Positions 1 to 12,350 of a stretch of DNA of 64,000 nucleotides are shown here, piece by piece. This stretch comes from Larix kaempferi (lineage: Eukaryota; Streptophyta; Pinopsida; Pinales; Pinaceae). Where the stretch lies: positions 4,216,001 to 4,280,000 of the forward strand of contig BSBM01000637.1 of assembly GCA_027924585.1 (NCBI GenBank), given 5' to 3'. Every line of letters begins with the position of its first letter. Positions within the stretch are counted from its first letter, which is position 1. The notes under the pieces are model-generated. The model did not search any database and had not been told where the DNA came from. It saw only the letters and a list, made by a program, of their open reading frames with translations. The position numbers and the translations under genes were made by a program.

Positions 1-299
1 TGTCACATACTTTTCGTAGGCCTCCTAACAGGTCGTCATGTGGGGAGATATGACCCCAGTTTTTATCCTTTCTCTAGAGATTTACAATCTCTACAGTTTT
101 TCATTCATCTATGCATGAAGATTTTTACTCTTCTTTAGTGAGGTGTATAGGGGAAGAGAAATTTCCCATCCAGTTTACATACTCACTATAATTTCCTTGT
201 CTTACTTATGTTGGTATTTTGAACAAGTTAACCTTACTCCTGACAATAGGTATCTTAAATGGTCATTCATCCTTCATCTCTTTTCTGTTTACTATTTGA
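1..299. other. Unassigned flank, likely decayed gag 3' part
   Basis: I see no supported gene here. The stretch lies downstream (minus strand) of the gag fragment at 300-1010, so it probably holds the rest of that gag, but the reading frame is too broken to follow. Confidence 0.3.
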
Positions 300-1010
300 G
301 GATCAAGAGGCCTTCTGTCATGCACAAGAGGTCGAGTCAGCCTTTTTTTGTTAGAAATATTTCTTGCCAATTCCATTTTATTAATCTTATTTGCTAGGCT
401 TTTGATCACATGTGCCATCTCATCTAACTTTGTGTCCTAAGGATATCTTGTTCCAAGATTGGTGTCTCTGAAGGGTTCGGTCCACTAGTGGAAACCATAG
501 GGATTAATTTTCCACTTCTTGGTGAAGGTGATTTTCATGACTTTCATTGTGCTGATGGATTTCTCAAGCAATGTCTTAAACCAGTTTCCTGCCTCTCCTT
601 CCAGTGATTTAGTGAACATTCGCATCAGTACATCATCATGTTCGATCAGGAGATTATCTGTGAAGTCTTGAAACCGATCCACATGTTCTTCGGTAGATGT
701 CTCTCTGCTACCATCATACTTAGGTAGCAGCTTCAAATAATGAATAGGCATGTCATTCATGGGTGTGGACAATTGCAGAGGTCCATGATGGCTTGATACC
801 CACCTTGAGGTTGGTGTAGGTGGTCCTCCACCTCTTTCTCCTGACATGGGTCGACTAGGGTTCAAGATTTTTGCATGTGCGACAATGAGGGTTCTAGGTG
901 GAGTAATATGGGCTGCGAGTTCCTTGTCTACAGTAGGGATCTTTCGAAAGCTTAGAAAATCAAAGGAAGTATCGGGATCTTGCTGAAAAGGTTCTTCATC
1001 AGGGGTTCAG
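300..1010 (-). pseudogene. Ty3/gypsy gag fragment (element 1)
   Basis: This is a capsid-type gag remnant on the minus strand. The best open part is 485-865, which reads a Pro/Gly-rich head and then the gag core: LLPKYDGS, a conserved Trp/Phe pattern around EGEAGNWFKTLLEKSI, and a K-W motif near the end. In the same frame the reading stays open to the right to about 1008, where a stop lies. To the left, after stops at 485 and beyond, the text KLDEMAHVIKSLANKINKME matches the coiled linker that follows capsid in this family. The usual role is assembly of the cytoplasmic virus-like particle. The primer site at 1311-1328 on the same strand places this gag about 300 bp inside the 5' LTR. Protease and pol lie outside the window or are lost. 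Confidence 0.65.
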
Positions 1011-1310
1011 ATAGTAAATTCGGACTCGAGAAATTGCGGGCCAAACAGAGGAGAAGGGAATCTACACTGGTAGCTTGGCAAAGTAGGCTTGAATCTACCG
1101 TGTCTATGTCTCCAAGAAACTAGATTTTCTAGGGCCACAAATTCTTCGTGGCTAGGGTTCTGGCGAGTGTGTCTTCGTCCAGATGCCAGGTTTGCTACTA
1201 TGGAGTCGCTAGGTGGATTATAGCCTGCACCTCAATTTTATCCACCATAAAACTGAGAGCGTATAATTTTGTCGTTATACCCAGGGAAGATCTATCTTCT
1301 TGATTACATT

Positions 1311-1328
1311 CCCCCGCAACGGTGCCAA
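1311..1328 (-). other. Primer-binding site, element 1
   Basis: Read on the minus strand the site is TTGGCACCGTTGCGGGGG, the TTGGCRCCGTTGCCGGGG type of primer site common in plant Athila/Tat-like Ty3 elements. It sits a few bases from TGTTAG at 1334, the inner edge of the 5' LTR. One base differs from the site at 5980. Confidence 0.75.
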
Positions 1329-1333
1329 GAAAT

Positions 1334-2040
1334 ATGTTAGTCCCAGAGACGTTCTAAAGCTGTTTTTTAGAACAGTGCCTGGGCATCAATAATCACTTAA
1401 GAAAAACTTTACTGAATCACAAAATAATCTGACAGAAACAATGTAGAATTCTGATATTGAAATGTTAACGGGCAGTATTTCAATGTGCAAAGGAATTAGA
1501 CTTTAGTAGCATGAATGGTGCAATATAAAGGTACTATGTAAGTAAATCTTTATATTACATTTGCAGAAGGACATGTTGAGCCTAAGGGATGAATTCAACA
1601 GTCTGAACAAAATGAATAGCAAAACACCACCGAATAATATGTAGGTACGACTTCAAGGTATATTAGCCTAAACACGTCAATCACCAATTACCAAAGAAGA
1701 AATACTTTTAAGCATAGGCATTCATATAAACCCAGACAAGCTCTGCATATCATACATAAATGGAAGAGATGGAAAATAGAAGAAGATACTAACTCAGCAC
1801 ATCAAAACTTTGAATCCATTATCTCCAAGATAGAGTAATAATATGTTCCTCTATATTGATCCACTATCAAACATAGAAGTAATACTTCTTACATCAGAGA
1901 GCTGACCCTTTTGGCTATCATCTACTTGGCTATATATAGCCTTCCTACTCTAATAAACAGAATCTGTTACGATCTGTTCAGCTCAACAACTTAAAGAAAG
2001 ACAGTTTATACTCCTTAACAGAGTTTGTTACAAATAACAA
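1334..2040 (-). mobile_element. 5' LTR of element 1 (R-U5 and part of U3)
   Basis: The inner LTR edge is TGTTAGTCCC at 1334, directly next to the primer site. A TATATATAG box at about 1930-1938 is the only strong TATA candidate, so transcription would run leftward from about 1.9 kb and the U3 part lies to its right. The outer edge is not resolved: no second copy of this LTR is in the window, so it may extend beyond 2040, possibly as far as 3.4 kb. Confidence 0.5.
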
Positions 2041-3400
2041 AAATGATTAAACTACTTGGTCATCCACTTGACCATGACCCGGGACCATTTTGATAATCAA
2101 AATAATACGTCCGGCTGGACAAAGAAAATGTGCCACCCTGATATATAGGATAACCACGAAGTAAATCTTTCGGAACTGCAAAGAAATTCTTTCACACTTA
2201 TCCAACTGCCTTTGGCCTAACAGGGACATGGCTCCAACCATACAACTAATGAACGATGCTTCGCAAACCACTACTGCTTCCCTCCTTCATCCCTTCCAAG
2301 CCCTTTGCTCTTGGAACCTGGCTGCAATGGGATGAAGACCTACTACTAACACCGGGATGTGGAACAGGACTTGATGTGGATAATGCTTCGTTAGAATCAC
2401 TCAGGAACTAACGCTCCACCATTTGATCATCCTTCGCTAGGACCGGCGTATCTCAACCCCCCATGCTTCTGCAACTGAGAGGCCAATCTTCCTTTTAACT
2501 GCTACATAGGCTGAATTCTCCTTAGACATCTCAGATGAGACCTCGGGTTATCTCGCCTACTGACACATAGATGCGAATCAATAGGCTACTCATGAACACT
2601 GGTCGTCTGGCCTCTCAGTGTTCCTAGAGAGGCACCTCTCGAAATGTAGTGAACCATGGGGAAAAACTTAGCTAATTCGCTTGAACCAGAAAACAAGTAC
2701 CCAACTTTCAGTGACAAAAAAATGAGGCGAAGGAGCTCTAATAAATCAACAATGTCCAGCGGGGTATTTATAGAACTAACTGGGCCTTCCTTGGTAAATG
2801 AGCCTGTACCATTTGTAATCATTTCCTAACACCTTTCGAGCTTTGCACACAGAGAGTGAGCTGTAACTTAGTACGATGTCGGTGATGTTAATCATCATTG
2901 GAGATGGCCACTTCAGTGTGAAAAGTGAAAACAACAAAAATAGAAAACCGCTTATGGTATTCAGGCTCTTTGAAAAGTGGTCTTAGAAAACCCCTTTAGA
3001 ACCCCTGAATGACTCTGGAGGCACGACGTGGAAACAATGGTTTTTACCTCAGGGAGGGGCTGCTTGATATATACTTTGTGCATCTTTTCTACCCTGATGC
3101 TTTCTTAACCGTCGATCTCCTGCCAGGCTATCTCGAGATGAGCGTCTAGAAACACGCAACTTTGGGGATGGGTCCTGCTCCGTACCTACTCGTGAGTAGG
3201 ATCATATGTGCTTCAAAAATACTTGCCTGGCTTTATCTGCTGGTTTTAGGGCCTTTGAAAAGCAATTTGGGAAAACCATATTGACTATCCTGAATAGCTA
3301 AGAAGATGACACGTGTAAATGATGGTTTCTAGTCAGGGACAGTTCGTGCCTTGGAAAACATAGGTCACTCATGGATCCTGAAAATGTCCTTTTAACATTG
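2041..3400. other. Unassigned; possible U3 of element 1, with diverged repeat pair
   Basis: No gene is supported. Two stretches, about 2949-3060 and 3240-3350, resemble each other (GGCCTTTGAAAAG-like start, then GGGAAAACC and a CAGGGA block) at a spacing near 290 bp, suggesting an old tandem duplication. The small open frames here have no recognisable protein content. Confidence 0.3.
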
Positions 3401-3659
3401 GCTTATGCGAGCTGATATAAATATAATGAACCTTCACTGCATTTTTACCAAGAAAACTTGTTCTAGCGACCTCTACCTGTGTAATTTCGATGCATCCAAT
3501 CATCTTTCAGACATAGATTATGATTTAGTTGATGCCTTTTCTTTGATAGCGAATATCACTAACACTATCTATATGGCCATCTTCATCTATTGCTTTCAAT
3601 GATAGTGTAGCATCAATTGTTAGGATAGGTCATAGGTTCTGATTTGGTGTGTCGTGATA

Positions 3660-4523
3660 ATCATCAGTCCAATTTTGATATTCTAAATCTGAAGATTTCC
3701 TTGCTAGTGGGTAGATCGTGATTTTCTTCCTGGCATGTCCACTGGTGATAGTCATATTTCCTGATCAGCAACCTATGAAAGCATTCGCAGTTGCTAACCA
3801 AGGTCTACCTAGTATGATTGGATAACCACTAAGTTTTCTTTTGACTTCAATTACTATGAAATTAGCTGGGTATTCCTAGGATTCAATATTGATCATAATG
3901 TCTTCGAGCATTCCTTCGAGTTTCACAGTGGATGTGTCAGCTAGCTGGAGTACTGTAGTTATTGGTCTGAGCAACGATTGGAGTCCTAGGTATATCATGG
4001 TTTTCTTAGTCATGACATTGATAGCAGCTCCCAAATCTATTAGGATTTTATTTATTTGCTTGCTATTGATGGTGACATTCACTACAGGACTACCTGGATC
4101 AAGATACTTAGGGTTAATAATAATACCCAACATTAAATCAACCAATTGTCCTACTACATTTATTGTTGGTGGGTCATACTTCCTCCTCACAGGTTTCTTC
4201 AAACAATTTTCTCTAATAAATTTTTTATAGATGGGCACATCCCTTATGGCTCTTAAAATCGGGATTTGGATGTTTAAGTGTTTTAATTCGTTTAAAATTG
4301 CATTTTCTTCTTCCTCTTTTGTATTTTCTATAAGTTTCTCTGGAAATGGAGGGTTTCTGTTTCGTGGGAGTGGTTGGGTTTCTTCCTCTGGAGGATTTGG
4401 TTCATCCGGATGTTGAGCATAGGGTTCTATTCTTTGCTCTTGAGCTTTAGGTTGTGGGATATTTTGTGTTGATGTATTTTGCAGCGTTTTTCCAGATCTG
4501 AGGTTTATTTCGTTTATTTCCAT
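3660..4523 (-). pseudogene. Retropepsin protease of element 2
   Basis: This minus-strand protease remnant follows gag of the same element. It opens with a charged head (LRSGKTLQ) typical of the gag-protease linker in Athila/Tat-type elements. The active-site loop reads LIDLGAAINVM at about 4020-4043. In functional retropepsins the loop is D-S/T-G, so the middle residue here is Leu and the enzyme should be dead. After the stop at 3876 the homologous reading continues with GYPIILGRPWLATANAFIGC (about 3775-3832) and SGNMTI, which is the conserved end of protease before RT. Downstream RT is not found; the sequence loses similarity by about 3.4 kb. Confidence 0.7.
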
Positions 4524-5899
4524 GGTGTCTATGACTTAGGTAGGGAATTGTGTGATATCAGCATTATAAGTCTGTTGATGTTGTGGAGGTTTGTTATTAT
4601 TCGGGTTTGGGATGGGTTGGGATGGAATTGGTGGGGGTTTGGGGGCTGGTTGAGTCTATGGGGGTGGCATAATAAGTGGTTGTTGTAATGGGTCCCTCCA
4701 ATTTGATGGGTGGGGGTATTGATTTGCATAATTCATGGTTGATGGAGGGAAAGGTGGGGGGTATGGAGGGTAAGATGGTGGGTAATAAGATTGTTGATAA
4801 GGTGATTGATAAGTTTGTTGATTCAGCTGATAAGTCTACGGATTTTGCTGCCATTAATTTGGATTTGGCTATGCTTGCCATGGATTTGGTGCAGAGTTCT
4901 AATTTTGCTGGCCTTGATTATAGTAGGCTTGATTGCTAGGTTGATATGGTCTAACAAAGTTACTCCTTTGATTTATAAAACAGAGTTGTTCTATTACTCC
5001 TTTAGCTGCAGGATCTTGAATAGCAGCCTTACATGAGGGTAAGAGGGGACATTTATCAGTGGAGTGGTCGTCAGTGCAGAGACCACATATTTCTATCATG
5101 TTTAAAGTGCACTGCCTCTTCTCGTGTTTTTTTCTACAATGAGGACAAAATACTGCCAAGGCTTGGTTAATTTCATCCTACTTATTTTTTATCTGAAGTG
5201 ATTCAAGTTGCATGGCCAAAGATTGTAAGATATCAGTCTTCATATCATCTAACAGGTTTCCTAAATCAGATTTTGTAAGATTGGGTCCTGAAGATGATGA
5301 GGATCCTATGGGTAGATGTGTATCTCTTGTCCCATTCTTGCTTTTCCTAGACCTAGAATGGTTCTTGAATATCTGGAGTATCTGGTCATAAGTCTTCTGA
5401 AATATGTCTCCATCTCCTCAGAGGTTTAAGATCTCAAAATTATCCTCCTTGATCACTCTAAGAAGGACAAGTTTCAGCGATTCAGGGTCTAGGGTGCAAT
5501 GGCTAGCTCGTTTGTAGCTGAGCTGAAAACACTGGGCATAGTCTTCTAAGGATTCATGGTCTCCCTACTGCATCCTAAATATTTCATCCTATCGGGATCT
5601 TCTGAAGTCAATCTATGGAAGTATCGTAAATTGTTAGGGTTGATATTCTTCATCCTAGCATCTCCAAGAGGTATGCTAATGGGGAAGGTGAACAGATCCC
5701 TAGGTTCCTCTTCCTCGTCTGCCATAGTGGTGTTTGAGCTGGAACTAGTAGAGAAGTTGTCTCTGTTTGGATCGTATGAGGAGTCATTTTCAGAGTTTAG
5801 AAATTCAAACTGAGAATTGTCAGAACTATTGTTACCCTTGTTGCTCATGGGACGCTTAGGTAGAAAGCGTCCAAACCTATCCCTTTCCCGACGAGGCAT
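4524..5899 (-). pseudogene. gag of element 2 with zinc-finger nucleocapsid
   Basis: Gag starts at 5899 with an MPRRERDRFGRF head, followed by a Ser/Asn-rich stretch and an acidic EEEEPRD block, then capsid text (SIPLGDARMKNINPNNLRYFH). The frame breaks at 5546 but recognisable capsid continues in other frames. At 4899-5159 a nucleocapsid region holds two Cys clusters, CPHCRKKHEKRQC and CGLCTDDHSTDKC; the second is CX2CX3HX4C, a spacing also used by the gag of element C. The remaining part to 4524 is rich in Gln, Pro, Tyr and Asn with many stops. It leads into the protease at 4523. All of gag is therefore present but disrupted. Confidence 0.7.
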
Positions 5900-5979
5900 T
5901 CATTGGTAAAAATCTTTATTTTTTTTTGTGATTTTTTTTTTGTGTTGTTTTTAAAGATGTCCTAAGAGATTTAGCACCT

Positions 5980-5996
5980 CCCCGGCAACGGTGCCA
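5980..5996 (-). other. Primer-binding site, element 2
   Basis: The minus strand reads TTGGCACCGTTGCCGGGG, the classical Athila/Tat-type primer site. It lies about 80 bp before the gag start and 5 bp from the LTR edge at 6002. Confidence 0.85.
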
Positions 5997-6001
5997 AAAA
6001 G

Positions 6002-7105
6002 TGGTGAGCTCTCAGAATGGATGCCTAATATGGGAAGCTGGACTAAGATCCTACTTTAATTATCAACCCGAGGGATGTACAAACTTTAGAGGTGCAGGCA
6101 CTATATGTGCTCTCTAGGATAGTCATTGTTGAAGTTGGGTGTTTGTATTAATGTTTTTAAAGAGTTGCCTAAAAATAATTAAATAAACTATAAAAAGGAT
6201 TGTTTAATCTATGGAGGAGAAATTCCTATGCTATGAAATTTAAATACTGAAAGCAGGAAATCTATGTCTAAGAAATTAAACGCATGAAACAGTAAGCATA
6301 TCTTTAAGAATTAACTTGCTGAAAGCAGTAAAAATTATACTATGGAATTGAATGCTGAAAATATAACAGATCTATTCTAAGGTAATGAAAGCTTGATCTT
6401 TAATCTAAGGAGTAATTACTGTAAATCGAATGCATAAAACTCAAAGTCTGATCTAACATAATCTAATGCTAAGACTAAGTTCGGAATACCATTATCTAAT
6501 GTTGCAATTTTAATCAAAACGTTAAGAAATGAATATCATCATGTAACCAAAAATACTGAAAGTAATCGATCTTCATGAGAAGCTATAATAATGAATTAAA
6601 TACATAGGCTTTAAGATCTGGATCGTTGCTTCAGAAGTAAATGCAAGCACATAGGAAAATAGGGGTTAAATTATGCCTTGGCGGAATGCTGCTACTGGAC
6701 TTCAGGCACAACGCTACCAAACTGCAGAATTCATTATAATGAACTACGGAATCAGAAAGGTTCACTTACTACATAAATCAAATCGTGCGATTCAAATGCT
6801 ATTTAAAATACTCTCATCTGCAATATAAATTCAACCAATGTAAAACACATAATGAGAAATACCTGAACAATAAGATCTCCTGACTTACGTGTTGGAGGGG
6901 CCCTCTCCAACCCGTACTTAGGAGTGAAGGGAACTTATAAATGCTGAATTGTAAGTAACATCAAGTCTTTATTTAAAATAGGAACTTTGTTGTTTAAAAC
7001 CAAGTCTGTAACACAACTATCTCGGTGGTATAAAACGTAAAACAATAATTCTCCAAAATAGCAGCAGGGGCCTCCCGCTACCCGAGAGGTCCATATTTAT
7101 ATAAT
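6002..7105 (-). mobile_element. 5' LTR of element 2
   Basis: The inner edge is TGGTGAGCTC at 6002. A minus-strand TATATAAATA box lies at about 7094-7103, so R-U5 covers roughly 6002-7070 and U3 extends to the right, possibly to about 7.4 kb. The start of this LTR resembles the LTR of element D at 26,357 (shared CTAATAT and TTTAATTATC blocks), so the two are related families. The outer edge is not resolved. Confidence 0.6.
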
Positions 7106-7542
7106 TCTAATGCTTAACCTAGCTAAATGTCTAAATGTCGATTCTCTTTGAACAGGAGTTCGTTCTCTACAGATCAGGAAAAAGGTGTTGAGTTTGGTGA
7201 TGTTCTTTCAGTTTTTCACTTTATTTGCATGTTTTCCTTTAGTGCACCTACACCTGCTCATTCAAACTCATTTTTCATGCAATTAGCTCATAACAACACT
7301 TTCAAAACCTAACAAAAATAATATTTTAAACAACTTCATTAAATAATTAAGGTAAATCATTTTTCCCACAAAACAAGTGTATTTCTTCTCCCTTTCTGTG
7401 TTTTTGTTGTGGGGAAAGGCTTATTAGATACCTATATTTTGGACCCATCATTCTTTTCACTCATCTGAGTAGATGCATTAGCTAGTGTGAGGAGGGGTGA
7501 CTCAAAGGTATGATCGTCCGACTGAATATTTGAACATGATGG

Positions 7543-8434
7543 CTAATCAACAGTCTGAGTGACAGACTGATCAATGGACTGGTCACAATTTATCTCTCTA
7601 AGTTCGGTAGGTATTGATGAGAAAAGTGGAGATTCGAGAGCAATCTCAAGGGAGTGTAATGAGTGGACAAATTGGATATCATCTAAGGAACTCTCATGAA
7701 ACAGTACACATTTTGCATTTGGTTCTTCTTGGGTAGGAGGGTGCTTTTGAGAAGGGGAAGCTTTAACAGTAGATAAATGAGGGTTCAGTATCTCAAAACC
7801 AAAGTGATCCCAAGTTTGACCTCTCTCCTCTAATTGATGAATGATCAAAAGCTTAATAATACAATGGTGATACAAGCTTCCAGAAGGATTAATAGTATTT
7901 TTTCTAACTTGAATCGACATCTTTTCCAAACTCTTTAGGATGTAAAATGGGAAGTTTAAGGTCTGATTATTGACAAAATGAGCTAATAGTCTAACATGAC
8001 AAGATTTAAAAATAGTGAACTTACCTTCATAGGTGATTAAGTGGATGATAATGGTCAACAGATCCAAGTACTCTCGCTTGATCCATTCTATATGGAAGCC
8101 TTTGGTGCTAGTAATGTGTTGAAAATTGGGCACCTTCTTTAGGGAGCTTCGTAGCTAACGCTATTGACTCTTTTGTCATGGAGAAAACAAGACGACTGAC
8201 CTTGGCTGTCTTGCCATCAAAACCTTTGGCAAATAGTAACGAAATCTTATGGTCATAGCCATCAAGGCGGTGGAGAAATGGACTCCAACCTGCTTGAGAG
8301 AATAACTCATGGCATATTTTAAACTTAGGGATACACAGAAGATCTTGATAACTACCAGGTTCGCAGCAGTTAGGCATTGTGGATGGAAGATAGTGAATAC
8401 AATGAATAAGTGTGGAAGATATAAGAAATTGCAA
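7543..8434 (-). pseudogene. Retroelement-type accessory ORF, frameshifted
   Basis: Two overlapping minus-strand frames (8108-8434 and 7543-8133) read as one protein of about 290 residues with a frameshift near 8110-8130. The N-terminal part has GWSPFLHRLDGY, then LLFAKGFDGKTAKV and a block ending in ATKLPKEG. The C-terminal part has FPFYILKSLEKMS and LIIHQLEERGQTWDHF. I recognise this pattern as the 'putative plant transposon protein' type of ORF that accompanies Athila/Tat-like elements, from memory of family style only. Its biochemical role is unknown. It lies left of the pol fragment at 10.9-12.9 kb and right of the LTR of element 2, so its parent element is uncertain. Confidence 0.5.
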
Positions 8435-9281
8435 AGGATGCAGTTCACAGAGAAGAAATGAAGGGAGAATAGAGTGAAGCAGAAGTTCACATAACCATTG
8501 GTTAAATTAAAGTTCGTTTAAATGGCTGAATGGTCATAGGTGAGCACTCTTAAAAGGATCACACTTGTACTTCAAAGATCTTGAGTCAAGTACCAGTATT
8601 GAAGTGTGTGAATTCAGTGGATGCATGTTGGGTGTAGTGTGTTCAACCATGTCCAAAGCTAAGCTTTGGACAAGTTGAACGAATTTCACGACACAAGATA
8701 GATTACACATGGGAGATCATATAGATTTGATCCAAATGCTAGCAATTCGTGTGATATCTAGGATCACAACGGTCATGCAATAATTCATAATGACACAAGA
8801 TTCATTAGTTCAATGGAGGCAAGATGAGTAAAGGAATAAAACCAAGTGTGAGATTTAACGTTTGATTGATTCCTGTCATCATTGGTTAGTAAAAAATTCT
8901 CAAAATATATAGCATGCTATCTGATATATGTTCAAGTTAAGGTTTCATTCAGCAATTTTTATTCAAAATGTCGCCCATCTGCTGCATTAGTCACTTCATT
9001 CTGATCGGTGTTCGACCCGTCATTCAGTCCTTCATACATACTTTTGTATGTACAAGATTTGCTTACTAATACTTGATTGAAACTGATTTTGCAAAGAATT
9101 TCTGAAGCTGTTAGTGCACAAGAGATGCTGTAAACTTTGGTTTTCTGGATCTTTTAATTGCGTTCCTCTTTTATTCTTGATTAGATCAATTTTTCTACCT
9201 TTTGCATTAACCTAAAAACACCTATCATTCTGTTAGAGATAAATGAAATTTCATAAATATTCAACAAGTAAGAACAATTCT
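8435..9281. other. No gene seen
   Basis: AT-rich sequence without a supported coding frame, RNA gene or clear repeat. It may be the remains of a 3' LTR belonging to the element at 10.9-12.9 kb. Confidence 0.3.
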
Positions 9282-9297
9282 AATCTCCCCCCCCCAA
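9282..9297 (-). other. Polypurine-tract-like run
   Basis: On the minus strand this is TTTGGGGGGGGGGAGATT, preceded by GAGGACACGCC. A GAGGACA motif followed by a G-rich run is common after pol in Athila/Tat-type elements. It lies about 1.6 kb downstream of the integrase end at 10,867 on the same strand and could be that element's plus-strand priming tract. Confidence 0.45.
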
Positions 9298-9820
9298 ACC
9301 AAAGATATGGCGTGTCCTCAAGCCACAAAAAAGAATGTTAACTATTCAAATATTTCCCCTTAGGATGTTTAACGATATCTGAAAGTGTTATGATACTTTT
9401 CTCAAGAAAATGAAATATTAAATAAACATGTAGATGATTCAGATATGTACATTCATAAAAAATAATAGAACAGTGCTTAAAAATGACCATATGAAGAATG
9501 ATAGTACAATTGATATGAAAGATGCCACAGGAAGACTATCCATCCATGACTCATGTTAAAGATTTCTTGTCATCCCAAGATATAGATAAATTGCCCCGTA
9601 AAGCCTATGATATTTTTATAATTATGGGTCCCATTTCTAGGACAATCACATCCTAGATATTGTTTTGAATTAGATGACAAGTTCCAAGTTCAACTTACAA
9701 TTATTCTCTAATGACAGTATAAATAATTCTCCTAAACATATGTTTGTATATTCAGGTTTCTTATGTATGAATCGTGTGCATAGAATTGCATTAACCGATC
9801 TCTGTTACTCGATATTGACC

Positions 9821-10010
9821 CGCTACTAGTAGGCCTATTCAGTACCTAGACAAGTTTATCTTGGTACCATACAAGCATAGCCCCGCTTCCAGCGAGCCTG
9901 TTCAGTACCCCGATGGGTTTACTTGCATTTACCTAGCTTCCTTGTTTATGTTTTTACTTAGCATGGACCCACTGCCAGCGAGCCTGTTCAGTACCCCGAC
10001 CGGTTTGCTT
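9821..10010. repeat. Three-copy degenerate tandem repeat
   Basis: Three related blocks of about 42 bp start near 9821, 9880 and 9965. Each has CCRCTNCCAGCGAGCCT-like text followed by TTCAGTACCCCGA and GGTTT. The first copy is the most diverged. The spacing is 60-86 bp. No function is evident. Confidence 0.6.
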
Positions 10011-10866
10011 CGTATAATGATGTGTATATATATATATTTTGTAAGGAATCCGGTTGGCACTAGAGTGTGCTAAGCCTACTAAAAACATAATTCAAAATAT
10101 TAGAACGAACCTTTATGAGCAACTTTATTAATAATGGCCAAAGTTCAAGAAAATGTCAAAAGATAATAACCCAAAGTTGTTCTTTGATCGATATCTATGA
10201 TTTTCATAAGAAATTAGTAATGTTCCCCACAAAAATAAAAACAGCATTCACTTCTAAGCTACCTTTAAAAGATGCTTTAAGAGACAAGTTTTGATAATGA
10301 ATCTATGGATGAGCTAGTGATCCATAGGTGTAGGATAAAGATTTCTAGAGATCATAATGATGAAAGTAGGTCTTTTAAGCAATTGTTCTAAGAATAAATC
10401 TGAAATGTGCATGTCTGAATCAAATACTATATTCAGAATCATGAAAGAAATGGTTCAAAATAACATAAAGAACACTTTATCGTTTGCTTAAAGAAATGTC
10501 AATTTCAAATAATTGAAAAAGAATGGGGTAGGATATATATTGGAAAATTATTTTAAGCACTTCCCTTATTCGAATAATATCACATGAGTTGATTACAAAG
10601 ATAGGGTTATTGTGATTAGGCTGCAAAACCACTTATCAGATGATTTATATCTTTATTCAAAACAAAACAAAACATATGTACAAGTCATGTAAAATTTTTG
10701 AATTTAACAAAAGGGAGAGAGTCTTCTTGTTTTGATTGAAAAACTTCTTATGAACTGATGATAATAATTTTCGGTGTAAAAATTCAATCAGTCATTAGAA
10801 ATGACTATTATTATTGAAAACAAAAACATATTTACATATATACAAAGGAAGATAAACCAAAATAAT
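10011..10866. other. No gene seen; 3' untranslated region of pol fragment
   Basis: AT-rich DNA between the repeat block and the end of integrase. No coding frame, RNA gene or strong repeat is visible. Confidence 0.35.
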
Positions 10867-12032
10867 TCAAGGACTAGGAGGAGGAGGAATGACTTCCTCT
10901 TCTACCAGTTCCATTTCTTCCGGTTGTAAGGCATTTTGTACAAAGTCTTGTTTAGATATTGGTTGATGATAAAGTCTAAGTCTATGTCCATTTACAACAA
11001 AGGAAATTTGAGAATCCTCAATTGTCTTAATTTTAACGGATCCATTATCAAAGGCTGTAACAATTTCATATGGACCCATCCAACGAGTGGTTAATTTACC
11101 TTTAAATTTTTTATATCTTGAATCAAAGAGTAGGGCCCAGTCTCTGGTTTTAATTGTTTTTGTTTAATGTATCTATCATGCCACTTTTTATGTTGATTTT
11201 GTATTAATATTGTGTGTTGAACAGCATCTTGCCTAATCTCGTCTAATTCATTTATCTGCAGGATTCATTGACTCTGTGCTTCTTCTAAGTTCATCCCTAG
11301 TTGTGCAGCCATACGAAAGGTTTTGACTTGGAATTCAATGGGTAAAAGAACTTGTTTACCATAAATGAGTTCATAAGGCATGTGGCCAGTGATGTTTCTC
11401 CAAGTTATTCTATAATCCCATAAGGCTTCTGGGAGCCTATCTTCCCAGTCCTTGTGGTGTAATTGGATAGTCTTGGTCAGGATAGCTTCTAATACTTTGT
11501 TTGTGCTTTCCACCTGACCATTTGCTTGAGGATGATATGGCGATGATTTGCAGTGTCTAATACCATATTTATCAGTAAGCTCTTTCATTAGTTTGGAGGT
11601 AAACTGATATCCTTGATCGGTTACAATTTCCCTAGGTACACCGAATCGGGTAAATATCTCCTCATAAATGAATTCTACCACAGATTTCTCTGTGGCTCGA
11701 AATAAAGCTTTAGCTTCCACCCATTTGGTGACATAATCTGTACAGACCAAGATGTGCTTCTTCTTGTGAGACATTGGGGAAATTGGTCCAACGAAATCTA
11801 GAGCCCATTTTTCAAATGGTTCAATCATAACTTGGGGTTGCAAAGGCATCTCATTGGATGGTGTAGGTCTACCCATTATTTGACAACTGTCACATCCCTT
11901 GACATATTTGGCAGCATCTTTAAAGATGCTCGGCCAATAGTACCCAAAGTGCAATACTTTGTATGTCTTTCTTTTATCAGAAAAATGCCCACCGCAAGGT
12001 CCACCATGACATGCATGTAGGATCTCTGTCAT
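10867..12032 (-). pseudogene. Ty3/gypsy integrase (element 3)
   Basis: The integrase core reads from 12,032 with a zinc-binding head (H-X-H near CHGGPCGGHF and CDSC, giving an HHCC set). The catalytic set is present: Asp in ALDFVGP, Asp in IVTDQGYQF, and Glu in GQVESTNKVL. The core frame ends at 11,265. After a frameshifted gap the C-terminal domain is recognisable at 10,867-11,079 (GPYEIVTAFDNGSVKI, VNGHRLRLY). The enzyme inserts cDNA into the chromosome. The sequence style is Athila/Tat-like rather than chromoviral, and no chromodomain is seen. Upstream on the same strand are RNase H and the end of RT. Confidence 0.85.
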
Positions 12033-12350
12033 CTCGTCCTCTCGTACACATCATCTAATAATAAGATCAGTACCAGTATGAAAGAGATCATTTTCTACCC
12101 ATGAATAATTGGAACTTTGAACTACGATCCTACATTTCTTAGGTGGGAAGAGATGGTTAGGTAGCTTTCCAGTTGCTAAATAATTTGCTATATCTGCAAA
12201 CCATGGGGTTCAAATAGATACAGTGAACAAATGTTCATCTGGGAATCTATCATCAGCAGGGCTGGCATTATCATCAATTTGAATTCAAGAGAGGAAATCA
12301 ACTACTACATTCTCTCAACTAGGACGATAAACAATGGTAATGTTAAATTC

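Noticed and set aside
143-397. 84-codon plus-strand frame near the left edge
   Set aside because: Antisense to a gag linker remnant; no recognised pattern.
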